Shown: positions 1-6,178, counted from the stretch's first letter. The stretch is DNA of 6,849 nt from Porticoccus sp. (GCA_023263825.1 JALQUJ010000159.1:1-6849), one strand, 5' to 3'. Program-made: numbers and translations. Notes: a model not told the origin generated them from the letters alone.

Positions 1-210
1 GGTTAACGCACCTTCAGCAAGCAGGTAGGTATAGATCAGGTTGTTAGCCGGGACGGTAATAACCAATACAACAACTACGGCAATACCCAGACCGAGAGCC
101 GCCTGAATTTTCTTGGAGATCGCCAGAAATGTACACATTCCCAAGAAGAAAGACAGCGCCATATTTTCAATGAAAATAGAGCGAACAAAAAGACTTAAAT
201 AATGTTCCAT
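1..210 (-). CDS. nqrE: NqrE, Na+-translocating NADH:quinone oxidoreductase subunit E (partial, cut by left edge)
   Basis: Integral membrane subunit of the Na+-NQR sodium pump. Only the first 70 codons are in the window; the family is about 200 residues, so roughly two thirds lies beyond position 1. The protein begins MEHYLSLFVRSIFIENMALS, typical of NqrE. Two membrane segments are visible, at about residues 11-32 and 42-62. Cys26, in the GMCTF stretch, matches the NqrE cysteine that with NqrD holds the membrane iron-sulfur centre; the second NqrE cysteine is outside. The ATG (210-208) shares one base with the nqrD stop TAA (212-210). A GGGGAG at 224-219, inside the end of nqrD, lies 8 nt before it. 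The related RnfA/RnfE family was considered, but the gene order and N-terminus fit NqrE. By family gene order nqrF should follow. Confidence 0.97.
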   Translation of the reverse strand, partial: MEHYLSLFVRSIFIENMALSFFLGMCTFLAISKKIQAALGLGIAVVVVLVITVPANNLIYTYLLAEGALT

Positions 211-872
211 TATGCAGTCTCCCCTTCAGATGAATTAGGCGCAATCTTAAAGTCTGGCGCTTCTGCTTGATCTTTCTTCCAGGCACGCAGTGCCCAGATG
301 AATAAGCCGATCAGGAAAAACGCACTAGGCGGCAGCAATAATAGACCATTAGGAACATACCAACCGCCGTTATTCACCACAGTAAAGATTTCAAAACCAA
401 ACAGTTTACCCGCACCGAATAGCTCACGGATAAAGGCAAGCACCAACAGCACAACACTGTAGCCAAGGCCATTACCGAGACCATCGATAAAGCTGGGTAC
501 AGGTGGGTTTTTCATGGCGAAGGCTTCAGCGCGGCCCATCACAATACAGTTGGTAATAATCAAGCCAACAAATACTGAGAGCTGCTTACTGATATCGTAG
601 GCCACCGCTTTCAAAACCTGATCTACCACAATTACCAATGAAGCAATAATGGTCATCTGCACAATAATTCGGATACTGCCTGGGATATGGGCCCGAATCA
701 GCGACACAAACAAGTTAGAGAAGGCACAAACTGCTGTCAGTGCCAAACACATAACGAAAGAAACCTGAAGACTTGAGGTAACCGCTAGAGCAGAACAGAT
801 TCCGAGAATCTGTAACGCAATCGGGTTGTTGTCAAAGACCGGCTTAAACAATACATCTTTTGTAGTACTCAT
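210..872 (-). CDS. nqrD: NqrD, Na+-translocating NADH:quinone oxidoreductase subunit D
   Basis: Integral membrane subunit of Na+-NQR, 220 residues, with about six membrane segments. It pairs with NqrE to hold an iron-sulfur centre in the membrane. Cys26 (GICSALA) and Cys109 (TNCIVMG) correspond to Vibrio Cys29 and Cys112. Asp130 (SFIDGLGN) corresponds to Vibrio Asp133, a residue implicated in Na+ transport. The ATG at 872-870 is preferred: a GGGGAGG at 886-880 lies 7 nt upstream and the protein then starts MSTTKD, as in relatives. A TTG two codons earlier (878) would overlap the nqrC stop and sit too close to the ribosome binding site. The start is 2 nt after the nqrC stop. The polar C-terminal tail, about the last 20 residues, is somewhat longer than in the Vibrio protein. 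Confidence 0.97.
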   Translation of the reverse strand: MSTTKDVLFKPVFDNNPIALQILGICSALAVTSSLQVSFVMCLALTAVCAFSNLFVSLIRAHIPGSIRIIVQMTIIASLVIVVDQVLKAVAYDISKQLSVFVGLIITNCIVMGRAEAFAMKNPPVPSFIDGLGNGLGYSVVLLVLAFIRELFGAGKLFGFEIFTVVNNGGWYVPNGLLLLPPSAFFLIGLFIWALRAWKKDQAEAPDFKIAPNSSEGETA

Positions 873-874
873 AA

Positions 875-1645
875 TCAAGCCTCCCCTGCACGCAAGTTAG
901 CCAGGAATGGAGCAAAACCGTCTTTGCCCATCCAGAATTTAATCAGGTTATCTACACCCTTACCGGTCAACGTAGCACCAGACAAGCCATCAATTTGATG
1001 TATCGCTTCTGGTCGACTGCTATCTACAGAGCCTTTTATCACGGTTAAAGCCTGCTTATTTTCAGCATCGTAGCTTTTTTTTCCGATCCACTTGGCTTTC
1101 CAGTTAGGATTGTCAACCTCACCACCCAGTCCCGGTGTTTCAGCATGCTCATAGAAACCAAGACCCGCTACGGTGTTCAAGTCAGGTTCCAGGGCAACAA
1201 AGCCATAGAGTGTTGACCATAAACCATAACCTTTAATCGGCAGAATAATTTTGTCTATACCGCTGTCATTTTCAACCACATAAACAACGGAGTATTTTGC
1301 ACGGCGACCAATTTTAGCCAAATCAGCATCACCCAACTCATCAGACATTGCTGGGTCTTTAGAGGCTTTGCGTTGATCGTAAGTCGCCAAATCCACCGCA
1401 TCAGTAAATTTGCCCGTGGACATATCTACAGCGCGGGTTTTAATGCTGGCAAACTGTTCTTCAATACTCTGATCGTCTTTCAACATGCCTGCTGCTGCAA
1501 GGATATTAGTTTTACGATCCAGATCTTTATTTGCCTGCTGAGCCGGACGAAGCATTACCGCTGCTGAAGAAACAAATACTGAACAAACAATACAAAGTGC
1601 CAGCGCAACAATAATGGTTTTTGAAGTAGAGTCGTTACTAGCCAC
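875..1645 (-). CDS. nqrC: NqrC, Na+-translocating NADH:quinone oxidoreductase subunit C (covalent FMN)
   Basis: FMN-carrying subunit of Na+-NQR, 256 residues, close to the Vibrio length of about 257. One N-terminal membrane anchor spans about residues 11-32; the rest is a soluble domain, periplasmic in known complexes. The flavinylation motif SGATL lies at 222-226 and its Thr225 has the same number as the FMN-bearing threonine of Vibrio NqrC. The ETPGLGGEV stretch of the FMN-binding fold is at about 169-177. The chosen start is GTG at 1645, giving VASNDS (read as MASNDS), with a GGAGGG at 1657-1652, 6 nt upstream. A frame open ten codons further, to 1675, has no such site and does not match the family N-terminus. 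The start overlaps the end of nqrB by 8 nt. The ApbE flavin transferase needed for FMN attachment is not in the window. Confidence 0.97.
   Translation of the reverse strand: MASNDSTSKTIIVALALCIVCSVFVSSAAVMLRPAQQANKDLDRKTNILAAAGMLKDDQSIEEQFASIKTRAVDMSTGKFTDAVDLATYDQRKASKDPAMSDELGDADLAKIGRRAKYSVVYVVENDSGIDKIILPIKGYGLWSTLYGFVALEPDLNTVAGLGFYEHAETPGLGGEVDNPNWKAKWIGKKSYDAENKQALTVIKGSVDSSRPEAIHQIDGLSGATLTGKGVDNLIKFWMGKDGFAPFLANLRAGEA
880..886 (-). promoter_or_regulatory. Ribosome binding site deciding the nqrD start
   Basis: GGGGAGG on the minus strand, inside the last codons of nqrC, lies 7 nt before ATG 872. The TTG at 878 would be only 1 nt away, so the ATG is favoured. Confidence 0.85.
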
Positions 1646-2840
1646 GTGCAACCCTCCGTTTGATATTAGCTTCAACCACGAAGTGATCGATCAATGGTGC
1701 AAACAGGTTGGCAAATAGGATGGCCAACATCATGCCCTCTGGAAACGCAGGGTTAACCACACGAATCAGCACGACCATCACGCCAATAAGAGCACCGTAC
1801 CAGAGTTTGCCGGTGTCCGTCATAGAGGCTGATACGGGATCAGTCGCCATAAAGATCATACCAAAGGCAAAACCACCTGTTACCAGGTGCCAATACCAAG
1901 GCACATTAAACATCTCATTAGTGTCAGAACCGATAAAGTTAAACAGTGATGACAGTGCAACCATACCAATCATCACACCGACAATGATTCGCCAGGAGGC
2001 AATCTTGTTCAGAAGCAGTAAGGCACCACCGATGAAGATAGCCAATGTCGATGTTTCACCAATGGAACCCTGCATATTACCAAAGAAGGCATCCACCCAG
2101 GTTAGTTGCTGCTGCAATACTTCAACACCTTGGGTAGCTGCAATAGAAAGTGCTGTCGCACCAGTGTAGCCATCAACGGCTGTCCATACTGCATCACCTG
2201 ACATTTCTGCCGGATAAGCAAAGAATAGGAATGCACGGCCTGTCAGTGCTGGGTTAAGGAAGTTCTTACCAGTACCACCGAATACTTCCTTGCCAATCAC
2301 CACACCAAAACTAATACCCAGAGCTACTTGCCACAATGGCATGTCCGGTGGGCAAATCAATGCAAACAGTATAGAGGTTACAAAGAAGCCTTCATTCACT
2401 TCATGGCCACGAACCATGGCAAACAACACTTCCCAGAAACCACCCACGATAAAAGTGACCATGTAGATGGGTACAAAATAAACCGCACCGTACATCATGC
2501 AATCCCAAATACTTGATGGGTCATGCCCGGCAAACATGGAAATCAGTACACCGTGCCAACCTTCAACAGAAGTTGCACCAGTAGCCGCCATGATTGTGTT
2601 AGCCTGGAAACCAAGATTGTACATGCCGTAGAACATGGCAGGGAATGCCGCCAACCAAACGGTGATCATCACGCGTTTCAGGTCAATACCGTCGCGGATG
2701 TGTGATCCATTTTTGGTGACACTGCCAGGAGAATAAAAAATGGTATCTGCTGCTTCATACAAAGCAAACCACTTTTCCCACTTGCCGCCCTTCTCAAAAT
2801 GCGGCTCAATTTTATCCAGATAGTTACGCAATACCCTCAC
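1638..2840 (-). CDS. nqrB: NqrB, Na+-translocating NADH:quinone oxidoreductase subunit B (covalent FMN)
   Basis: Largest membrane subunit of Na+-NQR, 400 residues with about ten membrane segments. In characterised complexes it carries covalent FMN, holds riboflavin, and takes part in quinone reduction and Na+ translocation. The flavinylation motif is DGYTGAT, with the FMN threonine predicted at Thr229 (Vibrio Thr236). The VGGFWEV stretch at about 132-138 matches the glycine pair linked to quinone and korormicin binding in Vibrio. Asp385, in FAPLIDH, matches a conserved acidic residue implicated in Na+ handling. The start is called at GTG 2840 because a GGAGGG (2852-2847) sits 6 nt upstream and the protein then begins MRVLRNYLDKIE, fitting relatives. 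A TTG at 2846 overlapping the nqrA stop is too close to that site. The gene follows nqrA by 2 nt and overlaps nqrC by 8 nt. Confidence 0.98.
   Translation of the reverse strand: MRVLRNYLDKIEPHFEKGGKWEKWFALYEAADTIFYSPGSVTKNGSHIRDGIDLKRVMITVWLAAFPAMFYGMYNLGFQANTIMAATGATSVEGWHGVLISMFAGHDPSSIWDCMMYGAVYFVPIYMVTFIVGGFWEVLFAMVRGHEVNEGFFVTSILFALICPPDMPLWQVALGISFGVVIGKEVFGGTGKNFLNPALTGRAFLFFAYPAEMSGDAVWTAVDGYTGATALSIAATQGVEVLQQQLTWVDAFFGNMQGSIGETSTLAIFIGGALLLLNKIASWRIIVGVMIGMVALSSLFNFIGSDTNEMFNVPWYWHLVTGGFAFGMIFMATDPVSASMTDTGKLWYGALIGVMVVLIRVVNPAFPEGMMLAILFANLFAPLIDHFVVEANIKRRVARG
1652..1657 (-). promoter_or_regulatory. Ribosome binding site deciding the nqrC start
   Basis: GGAGGG on the minus strand, inside the end of nqrB, is 6 nt before GTG 1645, the same spacing as at nqrB. 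It rules against the upstream candidate at 1675, which precedes this site. Confidence 0.85.
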
Positions 2841-2842
2841 TA

Positions 2843-4204
2843 TCAACCCTCCTTCTCAATACGGGACAGGTTATTCCGAAGAATGGGGCCGTATTCGTAC
2901 TTACCAATACACACATAGTTACACAACGCCAGATCTTCTTCATCAAGTTCAAGACAGCCCAGTTTTTGTGCTGTTTCAGTATCGCCTACGATCAACGCTC
3001 TCAGCAGCTGTGTCGGCAATACATCTAGAGGCATCACCTTCTCATAGTTACCTAATGGCACCATGGCACGCTCACTACCGTTAGTATTGGTTGTAAAGTT
3101 GACTTCTTTACCTTTGCTCAATGCAGAAAGGTAAATAGGCATGGCTGAATGGCGATCGGTGCCCAATGACATGTAGCGGAAAAATTCTCTCTGACGACCT
3201 TCAAGAATTACCGTTACCTGATTGTGGTAACGGCCAAGATAAGAGAATGCACCATCGCCCATATCAGCGGATGAGTTGCGACCAGAAAGTACTGAACCAG
3301 AGATCACTCTGTTTTCACCGGCCTTCAATTCACCGGCGGTTAATTCAGCCAGGCTGGCACCCAACCGGGTACGAAGCAAACGAGGCTTTTCAACCTGAGG
3401 ACCTGCAAGCGCAATAACACGGCGAGTATCAATGCTACCCGTGGTAAACAATGCACCGATAGCTAATACATCCTGATAACCCAGATACCAAACTGTTTTA
3501 TGGTCACTGACTGGATCAATAAAATGGATATGGGTTCCTACTAGACCAGCTGGATGTGGACCAGAGAATTGGTGGAACTGAACACCGTCGATATCACCGC
3601 CTTTCACGTCAGCATCACTGGCTGAGCAAAGGTGAACAGCACCTTCGGTTAAACGACCAAGCACCTTCAAACCATTGGCAAAATCTTCTTCACGCTCAGC
3701 AATAATCAATGCTGGGTCGGCAACCAGTGGGTTGGTATCAATCGCCGTAACGAAAATAGAGCTGGGAGCATCTGAAGCAGGTGCTGGCACTTTTGAATAA
3801 GGACGAGTTCGCAAAGATGTCCAAAGGCCTGAATTCACCAAATTATCGACAACTGCAGCGCGATCCAGACCGGCCAGATCCGCAGCACTGTATTGTGCAA
3901 ACGTTTCCTGATCATCACCTTCAACATCAATCACTATGGACTGAAGTACACGGCGCTCACCGCGGTTGATGGCAGAAATCACACCAGAAGCCGGCGCGGT
4001 ATAACGCACCCCCTCTGTCTTCTTATCTGAAAACAGTAACTGGCCCAGTTTAACTCTATCACCCTCTTTGACAGCCATTGTTGGTTTCATGCCAACATAG
4101 TCAAAGCCGATAACGGCAACAGAGTTCACGTCGGGCCCATCGTGAATAACTTGCTCGGGTGATCCCGAAACAGGTAAGTCCAATCCGCGACGGATCTTAA
4201 TCAT
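2843..4204 (-). CDS. nqrA: NqrA, Na+-translocating NADH:quinone oxidoreductase subunit A
   Basis: Peripheral cytoplasmic subunit of Na+-NQR, 453 residues (Vibrio about 446), related to RnfC and implicated in ubiquinone binding. It begins MIKIRRGLDLPV, diagnostic of the family. A lipoyl-like sandwich region with GVRYTAPASGVIS lies at about 65-77, GPHPAGLVGTHIH at about 215-227, and the C-terminal CLELDEEDLALC ... YVCIGKYEYG stretch ends about 15 residues before the C-terminus. No membrane segment is seen. The ATG at 4204 is preferred over an in-frame GTG at 4213: family proteins start at this methionine, and an AGG (4215-4213) lies 8 nt before the ATG while nothing suitable precedes the GTG. 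This ribosome binding site is weaker than those of nqrB-D. nqrA is first in the operon, so its promoter should lie in 4205-4591. Confidence 0.98.
   Translation of the reverse strand: MIKIRRGLDLPVSGSPEQVIHDGPDVNSVAVIGFDYVGMKPTMAVKEGDRVKLGQLLFSDKKTEGVRYTAPASGVISAINRGERRVLQSIVIDVEGDDQETFAQYSAADLAGLDRAAVVDNLVNSGLWTSLRTRPYSKVPAPASDAPSSIFVTAIDTNPLVADPALIIAEREEDFANGLKVLGRLTEGAVHLCSASDADVKGGDIDGVQFHQFSGPHPAGLVGTHIHFIDPVSDHKTVWYLGYQDVLAIGALFTTGSIDTRRVIALAGPQVEKPRLLRTRLGASLAELTAGELKAGENRVISGSVLSGRNSSADMGDGAFSYLGRYHNQVTVILEGRQREFFRYMSLGTDRHSAMPIYLSALSKGKEVNFTTNTNGSERAMVPLGNYEKVMPLDVLPTQLLRALIVGDTETAQKLGCLELDEEDLALCNYVCIGKYEYGPILRNNLSRIEKEG
2847..2852 (-). promoter_or_regulatory. Ribosome binding site deciding the nqrB start
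   Basis: GGAGGG, read on the minus strand inside the last codons of nqrA, ends 6 nt before GTG 2840. It supports that GTG over the TTG at 2846, which would leave no spacer. Its position inside nqrA suggests translational coupling. Confidence 0.85.
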
Positions 4205-4239
4205 AGGTTGCACCTACTGACGCAGTTTAGTTGATTATT

Positions 4240-4252
4240 GCTCTTGAAGAGC
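4240..4252 (-). other. Short hairpin in the presumed nqrA leader
   Basis: GCTCTTGAAGAGC on the plus strand is a 6-bp perfect palindrome around one central base; on the minus strand it forms a small hairpin about 36 nt before the nqrA ATG. There is no U tract after it, so it does not look like a terminator. It could be an mRNA stabilising or attenuating element or a protein site; the sequence does not decide. Chance occurrence is possible. Confidence 0.35.
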
Positions 4253-4413
4253 CCCCCAACATCACAGGCAACACAAACGACTGCAATGCAAAATTTTCTA
4301 CTTCTCTCTTTACTACTATTAACATCTGATATTCAGCTGCTAACACCCAACATTTGTACCGACTTGTTATAAATTCATCGGTTAATACATTTGTCAGGAT
4401 TCAAACCGGCGCG

Positions 4414-4419
4414 ATTATA
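4414..4419 (-). promoter_or_regulatory. Possible -10 element of the nqr operon promoter
   Basis: The minus strand reads a perfect TATAAT here, about 195 nt upstream of the nqrA ATG. The -35 region at 17-18 bp spacing (TGGTAA or CTGGTA) is poor, so this would need an activator or is fortuitous. A second candidate, TATAAC at 4371-4366, has CTGACA (4397-4392) upstream but with a 20-bp spacer. Neither is secure. Confidence 0.35.
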
Positions 4420-4450
4420 AAGGTCGGGCCTTGTTATTACCAGTACACCT

Positions 4451-4484
4451 AGAGAGGTAGTTTTCTATTGATACCGCTCTTTTT
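4451..4484 (+). terminator. Terminator-like hairpin on the plus strand, no gene behind it
   Basis: On the plus strand AGAG-a-GGTA (4451-4459) pairs with TACC-g-CTCT (4472-4480): two 4-bp stems split by one A/G mismatch, 12-nt loop, followed at once by a T run (4480-4484). That is the layout of an intrinsic terminator for rightward transcription. Both flanking genes read leftward, and on the minus strand the hairpin is not followed by T. It may end a small plus-strand RNA or antisense transcript, or be fortuitous. Confidence 0.3.
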
Positions 4485-4496
4485 GACTAGAATCAA
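4483..4496. promoter_or_regulatory. FNR/ANR-like operator upstream of nqrA
   Basis: TTGAC-TAGA-ATCAA matches the FNR/ANR consensus TTGAT-N4-ATCAA at 9 of the 10 specified positions; the one mismatch is C for T. The site is near-palindromic and reads TTGAT-TCTA-GTCAA towards nqrA. It lies about 280 bp upstream of the nqrA start and about 82 bp upstream of the start site that the TATAAT at 4414-4419 would imply, a distance similar to some distal activator sites of this family. It suggests oxygen control of the sodium pump operon, but this is inferred from one motif. Confidence 0.4.
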
Positions 4497-4510
4497 ACAA
4501 ATCCTGATAA

Positions 4511-4534
4511 AGAGCTCCGCTATTCGGGAGCTTT
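4511..4534 (-). terminator. Probable gap transcription terminator
   Basis: An 8-bp stem: AGCTCC (4513-4518) pairs with GGAGCT (4527-4532), extended by a G-T and an A-T pair, with an 8-nt loop. It lies about 58 nt beyond the gap stop codon. On the minus strand it is followed by CTTTATC, a weak U tract; the plus-strand side also has TTATTT, so it could work both ways. It separates gap from nqrA, but readthrough into nqr cannot be excluded. Confidence 0.5.
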
Positions 4535-4562
4535 ATTTAAATATATAAAATCAAATATCAAC

Positions 4563-4610
4563 TTTTGGATACACTTTATTTTGGATACCTTTTACTTTGG
4601 ATACATTGGC
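4563..4610 (-). repeat. Three tandem 16-bp units spanning the gap stop codon
   Basis: Units begin at exact 16-bp steps: 4563, 4579 and 4595. Units 1 and 2 both start TTTTGGATAC on the plus strand and unit 3 CTTTGGATAC. Read on the coding strand, each unit starts GTATCC-AAA. The first encodes the last residues of Gap (Tyr-Pro-Lys) and supplies the TAA stop; the second repeats this with a further TAA outside the reading frame; the third lacks the TAA. This looks like local duplication of the gene end and its stop. Sixteen is not a multiple of three, so the copies are out of frame with one another. Confidence 0.8.
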
Positions 4611-6067
4611 CAGGAAACACCGACCAATTCTTCTAGGCAGCGAACGACCTGGCAGCTATACCCAAATTCATTGTCATACCAACAGTAGAGAACAACACTG
4701 TCACCACTGACAATGGTCGCTTCCGAATCAAAAATACAGGCATGGCGCGAACCGACAAAGTCTGTCGATACCGCTTCGGAAGAAATCGTATAGTCAATTT
4801 GCTGTTGCAAACTGGAATACAATGCCGTCTTTCTCATGTACTCATTTAGCGCTTCAAGATCAGTCTCACGATCCAGCTGTAAATTCAAAATAGCCATGGA
4901 AACATTGGGTGTAGGTACTCGAATAGCGTTACCGGTAAGCTTTCCTTCCAACTCAGGCAATGCTTTCGCCACAGCTTTTGCCGCACCTGTTTCAGTCAAC
5001 ACCATATTTAAGGCTGCACTGCGACCACGACGTGAACCTTTGTGATAGTTATCAATGAGGTTTTGGTCATTGGTGTAAGAGTGAACCGTTTCTACATGGC
5101 CCTTATCAATGCCATATTCATCATTAAGGGCTTTCAGTACAGGAACGATTGCATTGGTTGTACAAGATGCAGCAGAAATAATGCTCGAATCCGGTGTAAT
5201 TTCGTCGTGATTAATGCCATAAACAATATTTGGAATATTGCCCTTACCTGGTGCAGTCAGAATGACTTTGCTGGCACCTGGGCATTCCACGTGCTGCCCC
5301 AGGCCAGCTTCATCACGCCAAACACCAGTGTTATCCACTACTATCGCGTTATTAATACCGTACTTAGTATAGTCAACTTCAGAGGGTGAATTAGCATAAA
5401 TCACTTGGATAGGATTGCCATTACAAACCAGAATATTTTCATCTTCCAGAACACGAATAGTGCCGTCAAACGCACCATGCACAGAATCACGACGCAGCAA
5501 GCTGGCACGCTTGGCCAGATCATCATCGCTCTTGCCCTTGCGAACAACGATGGCACGCAAGCGTAGCATGTCACCACCACCCGTTTTTTCAATTAACAAG
5601 CGAGCAAGCAAACGGCCAATACGACCAAAGCCATAAAGCACAACATCTTGAGGCTCAGGCAGAGGTTTGCGTGTGATACCTATGTCATCACCGATTTCGC
5701 GTTGCAGGAATTCAGTGATATCTTCACCATTACCTGACTCCTGATAACTCACTGTGAGCTTGCCAATATCAATATGTGCAGGCCCAAGATTCATTTCGGA
5801 TAACGCTTTAATCAGAGGAAATGTTTCAAACTCTGACAATTCATTTTGCTCGATCTGGCGAACAAAACGGTGAGCTTTCATCAGTTCAATCACAGAGCGA
5901 TTGACCATACTTTTGCCGTACATATAGAGAGAAACGTTATTCTCACGGTAAAGCCGACCTATCAATGGAATCATTGCTTCAGATAGCGCTTCGCGCTCTT
6001 TCCAGTCTGCAAAAAAATCGGCGGGTATGGGACGATTGGTTTCTGTCACGTGATAAACCTCATACAT
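4592..6067 (-). CDS. gap: Glyceraldehyde-3-phosphate dehydrogenase, long form with N-terminal extension
   Basis: Oxidises glyceraldehyde 3-phosphate with phosphate to 1,3-bisphosphoglycerate, or the reverse in gluconeogenesis, in the cytoplasm. The protein has 491 residues against about 330 for ordinary GAPDH; the extra is an N-terminal helical-looking region (about 1-140), known in pseudomonad-type Gap. The Rossmann motif GFGRIGR is at 146-152, the catalytic SAASCTTNAIVP has Cys302, and His329 in TVHSYTNDQ is the general base. RVPTPNVS (383-390) and WYDNEFGY (463-470) are conserved. Where classical NAD-dependent GAPDH has an Asp at the end of the second strand (VAIND), this protein has VVRKG (174-178), so cofactor preference may differ. 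The ATG at 6067 fits the extended family, but no clear Shine-Dalgarno precedes it. Met32 is a less likely start because the preceding region matches relatives. In Pseudomonas this gene also lies next to the nqr operon. Confidence 0.95.
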   Translation of the reverse strand: MYEVYHVTETNRPIPADFFADWKEREALSEAMIPLIGRLYRENNVSLYMYGKSMVNRSVIELMKAHRFVRQIEQNELSEFETFPLIKALSEMNLGPAHIDIGKLTVSYQESGNGEDITEFLQREIGDDIGITRKPLPEPQDVVLYGFGRIGRLLARLLIEKTGGGDMLRLRAIVVRKGKSDDDLAKRASLLRRDSVHGAFDGTIRVLEDENILVCNGNPIQVIYANSPSEVDYTKYGINNAIVVDNTGVWRDEAGLGQHVECPGASKVILTAPGKGNIPNIVYGINHDEITPDSSIISAASCTTNAIVPVLKALNDEYGIDKGHVETVHSYTNDQNLIDNYHKGSRRGRSAALNMVLTETGAAKAVAKALPELEGKLTGNAIRVPTPNVSMAILNLQLDRETDLEALNEYMRKTALYSSLQQQIDYTISSEAVSTDFVGSRHACIFDSEATIVSGDSVVLYCWYDNEFGYSCQVVRCLEELVGVSWPMYPK

Positions 6068-6072
6068 AGATG

Positions 6073-6156
6073 CTTATGTAAAAAAGAATACTTGTGTAAA
6101 ACAAGAATGCTTTTGTAAAAAATCGCTTGCGCAAAATAAACCTTATGTAAAACAAG
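6073..6156. repeat. Five degenerate repeats in the gap leader
   Basis: On the plus strand an 11-bp core recurs five times, at 6073 (CTTATGTAAAA), 6091 (CTTGTGTAAAA), 6110 (CTTTTGTAAAA), 6126 (CTTGCGCAAAA) and 6142 (CTTATGTAAAA), at steps of 18, 19, 16 and 16 bp. Copies 2 and 5 extend to ACAAG, and copy 2 is then an inverted repeat CTTGT-N5-ACAAG. Copy 4 contains the palindrome TTGCGCAA (6127-6134). The array ends 5 nt before the gap ATG, so it would be in the 5' untranslated RNA and occupies the ribosome binding position. It may be a cluster of regulator sites or a tandem duplication that has decayed. Confidence 0.7.
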
Positions 6157-6178
6157 CAACGAACCACAGGTAAATAAG

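Larger units (their letters stand above)
4205..4591. other. Intergenic region between gap and nqrA
   Basis: 387 bases with no credible coding frame; AT-rich, especially at 4535-4590. Reading from gap towards nqrA it holds: two copies of a 16-bp repeat continuing from the gap stop, a stem-loop likely to end gap transcription, an FNR/ANR-like palindrome, a terminator-like hairpin oriented to the plus strand, a TATAAT hexamer that could serve nqrA, and a small leader hairpin. Since nqrA heads its operon and gap seems to have its own terminator, the nqr promoter is expected here. Confidence 0.8.

Noticed and set aside
1708..2169. Plus-strand open frame of about 150 codons
   Set aside because: It lies wholly opposite nqrB, whose protein is unmistakable; the product is low in recognisable structure and rich in Ser, Thr, Ile and Pro as expected for an antisense shadow.
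1..4204. Rnf complex (rnfABCDGE) instead of Nqr
   Set aside because: The first gene has NqrA rather than RnfC features, with no ferredoxin-type cysteine clusters, and the order A-B-C-D-E and N-terminal sequences match Nqr subunits.
4385..4415. T-arm-like sequence (GGTTTGAATCC on the minus strand), possible tRNA or tRNA fragment
   Set aside because: The stem pairs at only three of five positions, the invariant C of the loop is T, and no anticodon arm or acceptor stem can be built around it.
5042..5389. Plus-strand open frame of about 115 codons
   Set aside because: Antisense to the conserved catalytic region of gap; no family resemblance and no ribosome binding site.
5401..5592. Second minus-strand frame inside gap, possible frameshift product
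   Set aside because: The gap frame is intact across this stretch with all motifs in order, so there is no frameshift to explain; this frame is a shadow.
6073..6156. CRISPR array
   Set aside because: Repeat cores are about 11 bp and degenerate, and spacing is only 16-19 bp, far too short for repeat-spacer units; no cas gene is nearby.
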